Below are positions 14,077-26,545 of a stretch of DNA of 64,000 nucleotides, in pieces. Source of the stretch: Portunus trituberculatus (lineage: Eukaryota > Arthropoda > Malacostraca > Decapoda > Portunidae). Every line of letters begins with the position of its first letter. Within the stretch, counting starts at the first letter, position 1. The DNA lies in contig NC_059293.1 of assembly GCF_017591435.1 (NCBI RefSeq), forward strand, positions 20,236,589 through 20,300,588. Reading direction: 5' to 3'. The position numbers and the translations under genes were made by a program. The notes under the pieces are model-generated. The model was given only the letters and a program-made list of their open reading frames with translations, did not search any database and had not been told where the DNA came from.

Positions 14077-14185
14077 TTAGGTTAAGTTAGGTTGAAATAG
14101 GTTAGGTTAGGTTAAGATAGGTTAGGTTAAGTAGGTTAAGGTTAGGCTAGGTTAAGTTAGATCAGGTTAGGTTAGGTTAATTTAA
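14077..14185 (+). repeat. Degenerate interstitial TTAGG-type repeat
   Basis: About 110 bp made of GGTTA/AGGTTA words (AGGTTAGGTTAAGTTAGG and variants). TTAGG is the ancestral arthropod telomere repeat. The many 6-mer variants and unique DNA on both sides show it is interstitial and not a chromosome end. Related shorter stretches occur at about 16005-16030, 17205-17580, 21120-21145 and 21245-21265. Confidence 0.8.
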
Positions 14186-14279
14186 GTTGATCGGTAGTGG
14201 CAAATCTAAATGCAAGACAAGTGTGGGACAAGGTGACAATAGATATCCGGGAGTGAAAACCGTGATTGAAGATGGACTA

Positions 14280-14283
<4 letters not shown>

Positions 14284-14370
<87 letters not shown>
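14284..14370. repeat. (GA)n microsatellite
   Basis: Pure GA run of about 87 bp. Confidence 0.97.
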
Positions 14371-14373
<3 letters not shown>

Positions 14374-14554
14374 GGGAGACAAAGAGATGCACTTTTCATG
14401 TCAAGAGGATAACATTTCTGGTAGCAATAATAAATATGACAAGTAACGCAACACTGCAGCTCCGATTAAAATACGCAGCTCAGATTAAAAAATGCATAGT
14501 CCATGAGAGGAGCTGATCAGACGGAAAGCCTTTGATCTCTTTAGCATTAAATTG

Positions 14555-14555
<1 letters not shown>

Positions 14556-14625
<70 letters not shown>

Positions 14626-14637
14626 TGTGTGTCTGTG
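14556..14637. repeat. (GT)n microsatellite
   Basis: GT run with a GCGC interruption near 14591 and CTGT interruptions near its end. Confidence 0.96.
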
Positions 14638-15147
14638 AATGACATGTATTCCATAGAGGGACACATTTAGGTAGTGCAAAGAAAGACCAGTGAAGAGACA
14701 TGAAGAAACACTAACAGTCGACTAATACTTACACGAAACATGTCTCTTATATACGTTTGTTTTTGTGAAACTGAAGAAGTGGGGCTGAAAACTTACCTGT
14801 AACTTGGCCTGTGTCTGTTCTATCATGCACCTCTGAATTTGGATAAGACATTGTTGCTTATCACATTATATTCTTCTATAGGAATGATTTTGGTGTAGAT
14901 TTCTTTGTTCTTCGTGGTCGTTCGTGTGTCACCTCTGCGCGTTATGAGTGGCCATGATAAAAAACATAAGAAAAAAGTAAGTGGCATTCTTAAACAAAGG
15001 TTTAATATGTTATACTAATCCAGGCATGTAATTTCTCGTGAAGACAAGAGCCAAAAAACGCGACTTTTCCAGCGCTCTTAAAAATATTCAAGCTAAAACT
15101 TATTTACATAATTAATAAGCAATAAGGATTCGCTCCCAACCCTTGCG

Positions 15148-15151
<4 letters not shown>
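14638..15151. other. Unique AT-rich stretch, no gene seen
   Basis: No recognised coding sequence or RNA. Confidence 0.5.
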
Positions 15152-15230
<79 letters not shown>

Positions 15231-15231
15231 G
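15152..15231. repeat. (GA)n microsatellite
   Basis: GA run ending with one GATA interruption. Confidence 0.96.
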
Positions 15232-16080
15232 GATAATGTCTGAACAGTTGCCATCACAACGACGCCCACTCACTACCATTACCACCTCCAACATGCTCGC
15301 CTACATTACCGCCACTCTCACCACCACCACCACCACCACCCTCACCTCATTCACTCACCACGCACAACATCCACAATAGTTATCACCATCTACACAATTT
15401 TCACTCGCTACCCACACCACCTCTACCACCACCACCAACAGCAGATCAACTACATAATATATTACCCCTACCAATCACTCCCATCCACACCTCATCCACG
15501 TATCTAAATCCACAGCGCTTCCACCCAATACACTGTAGAGGCCTCATATTCCAAGATAGAGAGCTAAATATTAAATTAACATCCAGTAATGAAGATAATC
15601 CATTTCTCTCCGGGCGTTTAGGTAGAAAAATTGAAGCGCTGTTGGTGATTAGCACAAAATTAGACGAGGCAGCGGAGACACGCAGAGCCTTGCGGAATTA
15701 ACCACAAAACCACGAGTCAGTCCCAGTCCTTCGTCCCGTGCGCAGAAATGAATGCCCCGTCACAGCTGGTGGGGAGTGATGGAGCAGCTGTTTGGGGAAG
15801 CGTTTATCAAATGACATAGAGAAATGCATGTAGACTCGCCATCATAGAAGTGGACAGGAAGATATTGAGTTCCAGGCAAGCTATTGATGAGTAACTGCGC
15901 AGTCTTTATTGCTGTTTATGCGCTGGGACTGTTGCAAATGTGTGTGATGTGTTTGGTGAGGTGGGCTAAAAGTAAGTGAGGTGAGGTGAAATAAAGAAAT
16001 GGTGAGGTTAGGTTAAGTATGGTTAGGTTAAAATCCATTAATCTACTCTAGTTTACGTTGAGTTTAGTATTGATTTCACG
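15232..16080. other. CAC/ACC-rich lead-in then unique stretch
   Basis: 15290-15440 is enriched in ACC/CCA trinucleotides. A short GGTTAGGTTA block lies near 16005-16030. No gene seen. Confidence 0.5.
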
Positions 16081-16276
16081 TTAACCCCTTTAATAATGGG
16101 ATTTGACTACGATTAGACCATTTAATTGATATCAAGAAGGCTCTATAAAGGTCAGAAGATTAATGACCACAGTCTTCTTAATTTCAATTCTTTTTACGAG
16201 TTACTGAAGCTGGATAGAATCACCAAGTAGTAAGCTGGATGAATATTGAAACGCATCATGGTATTGAATGTGTTAA
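16081..16276 (+). mobile_element. MITE family A copy (196 bp)
   Basis: Forward copy from TTAACCCCTTTAATAATGGG to GTATTGAATGTGTTAA. Both TTAA ends are present. The termini are diverged, but the inner blocks (GATTAGACCATTT, AGGTCAGAAGATTAATG, GAATCACCAAGTAGTAAGC) are clear. Confidence 0.8.
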
Positions 16277-16553
16277 GCTTAATTAGATATCGCTATCCTT
16301 ACCTCTCCTTCCACTCCTCACAACACGGCCACACACATTCACGCACCATCTCCCACGCGTAAGTCAAGTGAGATCTGCCGTGTTTCAGGTATTCTCTCTC
16401 CGGGCCTTATTTTCCGGTCGGCCTGGGACTCAGCCAGGCGGCACACTCGGTATAATCAGCCAGCTAACCCGGTCAGGATAATCAGTCCGAGCATCCGTCA
16501 GACAACAACAGCCTTGTCAGCCCGTCACGAGAGCCTCTGGGAAGGAAGACACG

Positions 16554-16556
<3 letters not shown>
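16277..16556. other. Unique stretch, no gene seen
   Basis: Moderate GC content; no recognised element. Confidence 0.45.

Positions 16557-16618
<62 letters not shown>
16557..16618. repeat. (GA)n microsatellite
   Basis: Pure GA run. Confidence 0.96.
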
Positions 16619-16621
<3 letters not shown>

Positions 16622-17194
16622 AAAGTACGATCAAGATGGTGTAATAATGAGTTAATGAAAGACAGAGTTTGACAAGGCGGCTCCTAATAAGAATTGGCTC
16701 ATCTTTCTTATTCTCTCCATTTCTTTTTTGGAGAGAGAAACGATTATTGAACTTGATTTTTCCTTTCGGTTTGTTTTTACCCCTTGATTTTCACCCTTTG
16801 GTCTTCCTCCCTTGTGCATGAAAAGGTAGACTGGTAACTAAAGGCTTCACATCTGTAGGGTCGCATGCCGCCAAGAGAAAGACAGCAAGACGAAGTGAGA
16901 GACAGAAACAGACAGACAGACACACAAACAGACAAACGGTAATGGAAAACTAAGTAATCCCAAGAGGAGGAAACACGGAAAGTAGCTTAGGTTTTTAAAA
17001 TTTTCCAGTCTTACCTTCCCTGCCTTTTTATCACACTCTTCCTGAATATTTAAAACTGTCAGTCCAGAGGGAAGCTGTTTTCCATGTGTTTTTCGTTCCT
17101 TCTTTTACTCGGGATATGCCTGGACTAAGAGGGCACAAGGCAAGGCTAGACTGCTGAGAGGGAGAAGAGGTCGAGGTGCTATTGGCGTCAGGAC
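16619..17194. other. Unique stretch, no gene seen
   Basis: A GACAGACA-type stretch lies near 16895-16935. Otherwise nothing recognised. Confidence 0.45.
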
Positions 17195-17600
17195 ATGTTA
17201 GGGCAAAGGTTAGGCTAAGCTAGGAAGGGTTAGAGGTGTTATAAGTAAAGTCAAGGTAGGTTAAGTACGTTTAGTTCTTAAATTTTGATAAGAAGAGGCG
17301 AATTTAGGCTGTTAGGTTAGGTTAGGAAGGGTTGTAGATATTATAAGTAGAGTCACGGTAGGTTGAGTTAGGTTAACGTCTTGAATTTGGGTAAGGGAAG
17401 ATGCTGAGTTAGATTAAGTTAGATTAGAGTAGGCTAGGAAGGGTCGTAGGTGTTTATAGTAGAGTTAGGTTAGGTTAAGTTAGGTTCTTAAATTTGGAAA
17501 ACAAAAGGTGGAGTTGAGTTAAATTAGGAAGGTGTGGTGTTAGAGGGAGTCGCGGAAGGATAGGTTAGATTATGATAGGGGAAAAAAGGGTGGAGATGTA
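17195..17600 (+). repeat. ~100-bp tandem array, four diverged units, TTAGG-rich
   Basis: The marker TAGGAAGG recurs at about 17221, 17323, 17435 and 17525, a spacing of 90-112 bp. Each unit runs through 'GTGTTATAAGTAGAGTC', 'GGTAGGTTAAGTTAGG', 'TCTTAAATTTGG' and a purine-rich tail. It is an old tandem array whose GGTTA-rich half resembles the TTAGG block at 14.1 kb. Confidence 0.75.
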
Positions 17601-17886
17601 CCAGGGCGGGGCATGAAGGCAGGTCAGGGCGGGGAGAAGTTAGGCGAGGCAGGACGAGGCATCAATAATGTAAAATACCTTGGCGTGAAGATGGCGCCAA
17701 AATGCCTGATGGTGACAGCATGTCGAAATATTATGCATAAGGTGTTCGTCACCACCACCACCACCACGACCACCATTTTCCTTGCCTTCCCTCCCCACTC
17801 CTTTCTGCCCTCCCTGTCCTTGCTTCCCAAGAGGGTGTAGGGTGAGGGTTGGGACGTACAATTCCAATCCAGGAAAATGAAATAGA

Positions 17887-17889
<3 letters not shown>

Positions 17890-17960
<71 letters not shown>
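17890..17960. repeat. (GA)n microsatellite
   Basis: Pure GA run of about 70 bp. An (ACC)n stretch precedes it at 17750-17775. Confidence 0.96.
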
Positions 17961-17962
<2 letters not shown>

Positions 17963-18162
17963 TACCAGCGAACTTCAGCTACTTTTTTCCACATGTTTCC
18001 TCAAAATTGGCCACAAAATTACCTGATGGGTGCAGGTGGTGGCGGCGGTGGAAGCAGAGACCTGGCCACGCATGGACGCCAGACGCTCAACTGTCCTGAC
18101 GCATTGCCTGTCCAAATCCTGTCTCCATCTGAAGCTTTAGTAGATGTCACTCACTTTTTCTA

Positions 18163-18362
18163 CTAACCCTTCAGTATTGGAATGCATTTAAGCCTTTATC
18201 TTTAGGCAATATTAGATGATTTTACTTACATTAGAAAGGGTCTATGGAGGTCAGAAGATTAACGGCCACAGTCTCCACTATTCTTATCGCCTATATATGT
18301 ATAAAATCACAAAATAGTAAGCAGAATTGATATGAAAATGCGTCCTGGTACTGAAAGGGTTG
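18163..18362 (+). mobile_element. MITE family A copy (~200 bp)
   Basis: Forward copy from CTAACCCTTCAGTATTGG to GGTACTGAAAGGGTTGA. One TTAA has mutated at each end. The inner blocks (TTAGAAAGGGTCTATGG, AGGTCAGAAGATTAACGG, AATAGTAAGCAGAATTGAT) match. Confidence 0.82.
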
Positions 18363-19302
18363 AAACTACTTTGCTCCATAAACTATCGTACGGTAATTTT
18401 TTTTCTCCTATTCTCTTACTTTGTTATTATTCGTATCTTTCTCACTATCACAATCCTCATCACCATCACGTTAATCAGCATTTGTGAATATACTTCAATA
18501 CCAACATGTCATAAACGTTTTTTCTATCATTATTGTTACCATCGCACGTCTCATCATCTGTCTCTGTAATGCCACCATCACGCCAACTCCATATTAATTT
18601 TGTAATTGAAGGAGGATAAGATATTCTAATATATTTATGACCTATAACAGTGCACTGGTGGCGATGTAACCTTTCTTTTTTATATCCAATTCCCGCTCAG
18701 CCTTTAGACAAGAGTGGCATGACTCGTGTGAGATGTTAATTTGCGCCTTCCTGATGCAGTAAATTAATACGAGTCTGTACAGCCAGACTCATATTCATTA
18801 ATGTTTACCTGATCCCTCGGGAACGACAAAGAATAGATAGCTTACAAAAAGTGATGATATTCTGCTAATACCAATATTAATTTCATTACTACTTGGTGCT
18901 AATGCATGTTCAATACGCAAAGGGCTTCAACGCTAAACCCTTCGAAGCGTCACAAGGAAGTTATGGATTACAACTCATTAGGTTATAAAGTGTTAGAGAT
19001 ATTATTATCATTAATGGTAGATGTAATAGCTTCAATAGTATTTGTAGTGGCAGCGAGATAAATGCACTGATAATCAAAACAAGAGACACACAGAGACAGA
19101 CAGGAAGTGCAAGTGTGGATCGTAAGATGGTGTGCGCGTTGTGGCGGCGAGGAAGAGGTCAGGAGGAGGTTTGCAAGCTGTACGCTGGTATGTTTGCATG
19201 CTAAGTAATATTGCAGGAGGAAACCAACGCTACCACACAGACGGGGCGCTGCAATATTGCGTTGGATTGAATGTTATGACAGGAGCATTGCACTGTTGTA
19301 GC
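18363..19302. other. Unique AT-rich stretch with a small hairpin
   Basis: An imperfect inverted repeat spans 18763-18802 (GAGTCTG and CAGACTC around a 6-base loop, extended by ATTAAT on both sides). No gene or RNA family recognised. Confidence 0.5.
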
Positions 19303-19396
19303 GGAGGAGGAGGAGGAGGAGGAGGAGGAGGAGGAGGAGGAGGAGGAGGAGGAGGAGGAGGAGGAGGAGGAGGAGGAGGAGGAGGAGGAGGAGGAG
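19303..19396. repeat. (GGA)n microsatellite
   Basis: About 31 pure GGA triplets. The poly-Gly and poly-Leu open frames over it are artefacts. Confidence 0.97.
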
Positions 19397-19715
19397 CAGC
19401 AGCACCACCACCACCAGCACCAGCACTAGCAAAGAGCGAGAGAGAGAGGCAAGAGAACTGAACAAGGTAGGTTAGCAGGGTAAGGGAAGCTGGGTAGTTT
19501 GAGAATCAGGTCGGTAGTAAATATTAGTGTTTCCGCAGGTTAACTCAAGTAGAAGGACGGGGGGGAAGGGGTGATTAAGGTGAAATATAACGTGTAGCAA
19601 TGATCTCTTATGGGGTTACTGTTTGGGTAGGAGATTTATGCATGTGTGAGATGGGAGAGTGTTCCTGTGGGTAAATTAAAGGTGTAATGGGATGTGTGTA
19701 TGTGTGTGTGTGTAG

Positions 19716-19718
<3 letters not shown>

Positions 19719-19798
<80 letters not shown>
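19719..19798. repeat. (GA)n microsatellite
   Basis: Pure GA run preceded by a short GT run (19693-19712). Confidence 0.96.
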
Positions 19799-19799
<1 letters not shown>

Positions 19800-20369
19800 A
19801 TCTAACCCCAGCCTAACTCAGCACCAGGTATTATGTAACTATCACAGAGAATTTCCCTCCCCTTGACCTCCCCTTCTCTTGACCATCATAACTTTAACTC
19901 TTCACCCTTGTCTCCTTAGTCCCTTTGCCCTCCCCTTGTTCCTTTACCCTAGTCCCTTAGTCTCTTCCCTCTCCCTCACCCTCTCCCTCACCCTGTCCCT
20001 TGGCCCTTAACCCTCTCGTCCACCCTACCTCACATGCATAAATATTAACAAAAACATCCTCCACGGTGCAGTATATCCAATGTAAAGGGTAACCAGTACT
20101 CACCTTTAAGGATTATTTGACCCACACTTGTAGATCATGCTTTACAAATCATTCCAGCCAAAATTGGTGACTCTAACTACTCTAAGTGTAGGAAAATAGT
20201 ATGTTAAGTCGTTATTTGTGCTTTTTCTGGGTATGAGGGACGTGAGGTGAGATGAGACGTGAAAAGACCACAAGTAACCTTCATGTCTCTTCTTCCTCCT
20301 GCCTGTTAAGTGATGTCGTGGGAATTTGCCTTAAACGATTTACCATAACCTAATGTTCATCTTTACTAA

Positions 20370-20373
<4 letters not shown>
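19799..20373. other. Unique stretch, no gene seen
   Basis: 19850-20030 has repeated CCCTTG/CTCCC words (degenerate pyrimidine-rich). Otherwise nothing recognised. Confidence 0.45.

Positions 20374-20424
<51 letters not shown>
20374..20424. repeat. (GA)n microsatellite
   Basis: Pure GA run. Confidence 0.95.
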
Positions 20425-20428
<4 letters not shown>

Positions 20429-21090
20429 CAAACAAGGGGACTCAGCGCTCTTTAAGATCCCGCGTTAAGGAGTTAAGCTAATGAAGGGAGAGGAGGTAAT
20501 GAGCATAAGTGACTGTATCCAGCTTCGAACCCCCTCCACCGCCACCGCCACAGCCACAGCCACAGCACCAGCCCCGGACCGCCCTTCCTTTACCTGACTG
20601 ACTTAAATACACATTACCTCGCCCTTAATTGCTACCAACCTACCTGCCTGCCTACCCTGGGAAGCTCCTCTATTTGATGGCTAACTCATTCTAAAAGGGA
20701 AGTGAGATGGATGACTGTAGAGTGGATTAGCATTTACGAAAAGGTAGAAAGGATTGCAAGGATGTTTGGGTTAGAGGAAAGAAACTACAGGAAAGGTGGA
20801 TGTTGTAGGGAAGTGCTTGGGAAAAATGATGTGGGAGAAGATGGTGTAGGAAGAATATAGTGTGGGGTGCATCACACGAGAGAAAATGTGATTGGAATGA
20901 AAAGTTAAAGGAAAAGTGAATATATTAGTAAACAGCAGACAAAAATAGGATAAAGGAAATGACAGATTAAAAAGAATAAACACAGAAAAAAAGAGAATAT
21001 GCAGACCAATTCATTCGGCAAATAGGACGCAGAAAGATAATAAGGGAGTGAAAATTAAAATACACCATCATTTAACTAAAACTCCATACT
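20425..21090. other. Unique stretch, no gene seen
   Basis: Short (CCACCG)/(CCACAG) run near 20537-20565. 20700-21060 is purine-rich. No gene recognised. Confidence 0.45.
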
Positions 21091-21306
21091 AGACCTATAA
21101 TCTAACACTAATTCTTAACCCTAACCAAAGCTAACCTAACCTAACCAAGCATAGCGATTCCACAGCAGTAACTCTAAAACCAAGACAAACAACGTTACCT
21201 GATACAAAGCTCCAAACTAAATACTAGACCTTTGACCCAACTTAACCCTAACCTAACCTAACCAAGCACAGCGATTCCACGGCAGTAACTCTAAAACCAA
21301 GACAAG
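21091..21306 (+). repeat. Tandem duplication (~125-bp period) around CCTAACC motifs
   Basis: Two copies. Each contains TACTAGACCT, then AACCTAACCTAACCAAGCA, then GCGATTCCAC, GCAGTAACTCTAAAACCAAG and ACAA. Copies start at about 21093 and 21220. The CCTAACC core is the complement of the telomere-like GGTTAGG. Confidence 0.8.
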
Positions 21307-21547
21307 CAAAACTGCATAATGCAAAACTCCTGACACATCTCTCCGTAGCTTTTTCCCCTGTCATATTTCCCCATTAGGATTGAAGCGAGTAGTAGATAAA
21401 GGGAAGGCTGAGTGTGAGAGGCAGAGGAAAATAACTAGTAGTGATCAGAAGGTAACGGACAGGAGGAGAGCAAAGAGGCAGTCAAGTGGGTGTGAAAAAG
21501 ATTATAAAAATATGTGTTCTTTTAACTCTCTGGCTTACATTCAGGGG

Positions 21548-21743
<196 letters not shown>

Positions 21744-22059
21744 TCCTCCTTTTTCCTTTGCACTCATCCACAGTTCCCTGAAAGCTAATTAGGGATTCTG
21801 TGTAGGTTCTTACAGCGCAATTATGGAGGAGGAAACGTAAGCCTTGCCATGTTCTTTTAATAACAAATCTCATGGCATATTTCTTTTCATTTTTTTTTTT
21901 TTTTTTCTATTCCACCTCTCGATAAAGAAATCACTAAAGACTACCTTGCTAATAATCTCTTGGTTGATTGTCAATGTAGAAGTTGTACCCACCGCTGTTT
22001 GTTACTATTATTCAGAGGTTATGGATAAGATACAAGTTTCATAGATTTTTTGCTTTCTT

Positions 22060-22680
22060 TTGTTCATGTTCAGCTATTTTTAGCGTGTATAGAGGCATGG
22101 CTAGGTTCAGAAAGTGGACTTATCCCCTTCAGTACTGGGACACATTTACAGCTTGAGATATGTGTTAAATACGACCATTTTATTGACTTTGTTTATGTTT
22201 AGCTATTTTTACGTGTATAGAGACATGGCAAGGTTCACAAAAATGGACTTAACCCTTTCAATACTGGGACACATTTTTACCTTGAGTTTTGTATATGATT
22301 AGACCATTTACTTTTTGACATTAGAAAGGGTCTATGGAGATCAGAAAACTAATGGCAATAGTCTTCGTTATTTCAATCCCCGACATAAGTTTCTAAAGCT
22401 GTACAAAACAATCAAAATAGTAATCAGAATTAATATGGAAACGCGTTCTGGTACTGAAGCGGTTAATAAATGACGTGGGTATATTGCAATTTCCGGAAAA
22501 TAAACAACCAGAAGAATAAAGATAAAGGGCAACAAAATTTAAGGGCCGTGATTCTGCAGCTGTATATAGAAACATGCCAAGATTCAAAAAGTGGACTTGA
22601 AAAACGATATTCCAGAAAAGTAAACTAGAAGATTGAAAAAGGAATTAAAATAAAGAGCAACTAATTTTATTTTTATGCGG
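22060..22680 (+). repeat. Locally duplicated block carrying MITE family A ends
   Basis: A flank of the form GTGTATAGAGRCATGGCNAGGTTCA...GTGGACTT occurs at about 22083 and 22211, a 128-bp period. A third diverged copy without a MITE lies at about 22553-22592. A second pair of related blocks (ATTCCAGAAAAGTAAAC and TTTCCGGAAAATAAAC, each followed by AAAGRGCAAC) lies at about 22490-22540 and 22608-22655. The first copy carries only the first 68 bp of the MITE (22120-22187), so the duplication breakpoint is inside the MITE. Confidence 0.7.
22249..22466 (+). mobile_element. MITE family A copy, complete (218 bp)
   Basis: Forward copy, TTAACCCTTTCAATACTGG to GGTACTGAAGCGGTTAA, with TTAA on both ends and all internal blocks present. 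Confidence 0.87.
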
Positions 22681-23496
22681 GAGAGGGGACTGGCCAAGAG
22701 CACCAAAAATGGGAAAAAAAAGGCCCACTGGATTTCCATTAAAAGCCATAAATGTGCATCTCTTCAAAAACATTCTTTTATTGACCAACTTACGTGCTGC
22801 TGTATAGTTCCACGTTTGTGTTCCTTTGCGTTGCCTCCCAGGGGATCTTGCAAGTCATGTGTTGAGTGCAGCGGTGATACGACTGCAGCTTCAAGGTCAG
22901 ACAGAGGCCCTCAGTGCTTCCCTCCGTCCCCTTGCCTCTTAAGCGCCTCCTGACAGCCGCCACTCCTTTCCTTTAAGTAATAAGCAGATTATTTTCCCCT
23001 TCCTGCAAGGCGGAGTTTAACTAATTCTGTGTTGCAGGCTCACGAGAACAATAATGCTTTCTTAGTATACATATTATTCTAGACTTTGGGTATTACGAGT
23101 CTGGAATCAGGAAAATTAGTTGAAATACATGTAAGTAAAATTGCATGTAAGGATAGGTAACCATATACGAAGCTTGAAGATAATTAATTAGCTTGTTAGG
23201 GCAAAGATGTCGCCTTTAGCGGAAATATCAAGATGCACCGCTTTCTTCTTCTTCTGGAAAGGGATTCAGAAACGTTCAAGACTTAATGTACGAGAGTTCG
23301 CAACACAGATGGTAGTGTCCCGGTGGTGGCGTCTGCTGAGCAAAAAACGGACCGACAAATGGAGAAAAGGTGAGGTAGGAGAAGGAAAGTCCGTAAAGAG
23401 AGTCTGAAGTAAAGTCTGCAGGATACGAAACCCCCGGAAGAAGGTAAGGGAAGCCGGAAGGAAAAGCACGAACCAGCCATGAAGAGAAAGACTTGT
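22681..23496. other. Unique stretch; possible old dispersed repeat at its start
   Basis: 22680-22735 (GGGGACTGGCCAAGAGCACC then AAAAAAGGCCCACTGG) resembles a block near 34.06-34.12 kb and, in part, one on the minus strand near 12.3 kb. The short open frames here have no recognised domain. Confidence 0.45.
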
Positions 23497-23497
23497 A

Positions 23498-23691
23498 CTG
23501 GAAAACGCTTCACTTTCTCACCACTACAGAGATAATTGGCCTGACTCTCAAGGCTGTTTCTCCTGCTAATAACGCAGAAATGGTGCTAATCTATCAGTAG
23601 AACCATAAAAACACTATCAAAAACCCGTGCCACTTCATCCAGAGCCTTTTGAAACCAGTGGAATTGCGTGCAGAAGTGTTTCAAATTATGG
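23498..23691 (+). mobile_element. MITE family B copy
   Basis: Left end GAAAACGCTTCACTTTCTCACC, right end GCAGAAGTGTTTCAAATTATGG. Shares ACCATAAAAACAC, CCCGTGCCACTTCA and CCTTTTGAAA with other copies. Confidence 0.75.
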
Positions 23692-23796
23692 TCCCAAGTC
23701 GCCTTCGTTCATCGCTCGCTGGTGACTTCAAGGCGCTATTAGAACGAATGACAAAGTGTAAGTTATTGGTGTTGGGTACTGCCTCGTTCCTTCCTT

Positions 23797-24122
23797 TTAA
23801 TCCCTTCAGTACTTTGATGCACTATTACCTGGAGCTTTGTGTATGTTTAGATGATTTTATTTACATTAGGAAGGATCTGTTGAAGTGAGAAGATTAATGG
23901 CCGGAGTCCTCAGTATTTTAATTTCCCACATAAATTTCTGAAACTGTGTAAAATTGGCAAATATTAAGCAGAATGAATATGTTGTGTGAATCTAAACAAA
24001 TGAGCAGTAGTGGATGGTAGAAACACTAGCTAGTACATTCCTCTACATCAGCTTGTGTTTCCCTACCACCAACTCTACACAGAATGAATATGAAAATGCG
24101 TTATGGTACTGAAGGGGTTTAA
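23797..24122 (+). mobile_element. MITE family A copy carrying a 98-bp insertion
   Basis: Forward copy with TTAA at both ends (TTAATCCCTTCAGTACTT to GGTACTGAAGGGGTTTAA). It is interrupted at 23982-24079 by foreign DNA flanked by the direct repeat CAGAATGAATATG (23969-23981 and 24080-24092). The word occurs once at this place in uninterrupted copies. Confidence 0.88.
23982..24079. mobile_element. 98-bp hairpin-like insertion with 13-bp target duplication
   Basis: Inserted block flanked by perfect 13-bp direct repeats. Internally it is an imperfect inverted repeat: a GTGGATGGTAGAAACACTAG arm near 24009-24032 pairs with the complement of a CTTGTGTTTCCCTACCACCA arm near 24053-24072. It has no ORF and no A-rich tail. 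It could be a short non-autonomous element; a 13-bp target duplication is longer than is usual for most DNA transposons and more like target-primed insertion. Confidence 0.75.
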
Positions 24123-25434
<1,312 letters not shown>

Positions 25435-25459
25435 TTTTTTTTTTTTTTTTTTTTTTTTT
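25435..25459. repeat. Poly-T run (25 nt)
   Basis: Homopolymer. It could be the reversed A-tail of an old retroposon, but no element body is recognised next to it. Confidence 0.85.
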
Positions 25460-25548
25460 GTGCAGTTCACACCCACGTATATGTACCAAGCGATTCAGTA
25501 GCAGTATGTAGTCTTGTCTTTGAAGTGAGTGGTAATGGTGAATGGGTA

Positions 25549-25734
<186 letters not shown>

Positions 25735-26134
25735 TCCCGTTCACATATTTCTATTAATACTTATCTTTACAGAGTTCCCACATAATTACGTTTTCTTAAC
25801 CATTTTCCCTGACTACATATGACTCTACAACACTCTGCGCTTCTATTTTGCAATCCTACACAAACCTGACAAAAATGGCAAATATATGCATTAAAATCAT
25901 TTGAAGTTCTTTGCCACTCCTCTTTGGTCTCAGTGGCGTCTCAAGATATTATTCTAAGCTGGTAAGAGGCCGCTTTATTAAGCTTTTAAGAGAAGTCATA
26001 GCAGTCAAGGGGTTAAGGCCACTTCTTATCCTCAAGATGAAATGGCCTGCATATCACACACTAAGGAAACGGAGCTAAGAGTGGAGGCATGACGTAGGAT
26101 AGCGTATATCTCCACTACGAGGGTAAACTGAGGT

Positions 26135-26380
26135 AATTCAAAGTCCACTCTGATTTCTGCAGTGAAGGACCAAGCGTCTCTCACACCCTAGGGAGGCGAG
26201 TGAAGGTTCTGGCTCAGTCTATGGTTGTATTTATATTTTTTATGGTAAACGATCATAATTCAAAGTCCACTCTGATTTCTACAATGAAGGACCAAGCGTC
26301 TCTCATACACTACGGAAGCGAGTGAAGGTCCTGGCTGAGTCTATGTTCGTATATATATATTTTTTTTCTGGTAAACGATC
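26135..26380 (+). repeat. Tandem duplication with 122-bp period
   Basis: The block AATTCAAAGTCCACTCTGAT... ...GAAGGACCAAGCGTCTCTCA ...GCGAGTGAAGGT...CTGGCT...GAGTCTATG occurs twice, starting at 26135 and 26257. The copies differ by scattered substitutions, so the duplication is not recent. Confidence 0.85.
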
Positions 26381-26545
26381 ATATCTAATTTCTCAAATCA
26401 AAATCTTGCAATGACACAGAGAAGAGGAGGAGATTTGGATAGAGAGATGATGTATATGACACCAAATTGACTTCACTGAGAAAATAGAATGAAGATACGC
26501 AAGTGTCATAGTCTCTTCTTATACAAAAGAGGAAAAAACAGAACC

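Noticed and set aside
14077..14185. Chromosome end (telomere)
   Set aside because: The repeat is degenerate and flanked by unique DNA on both sides.
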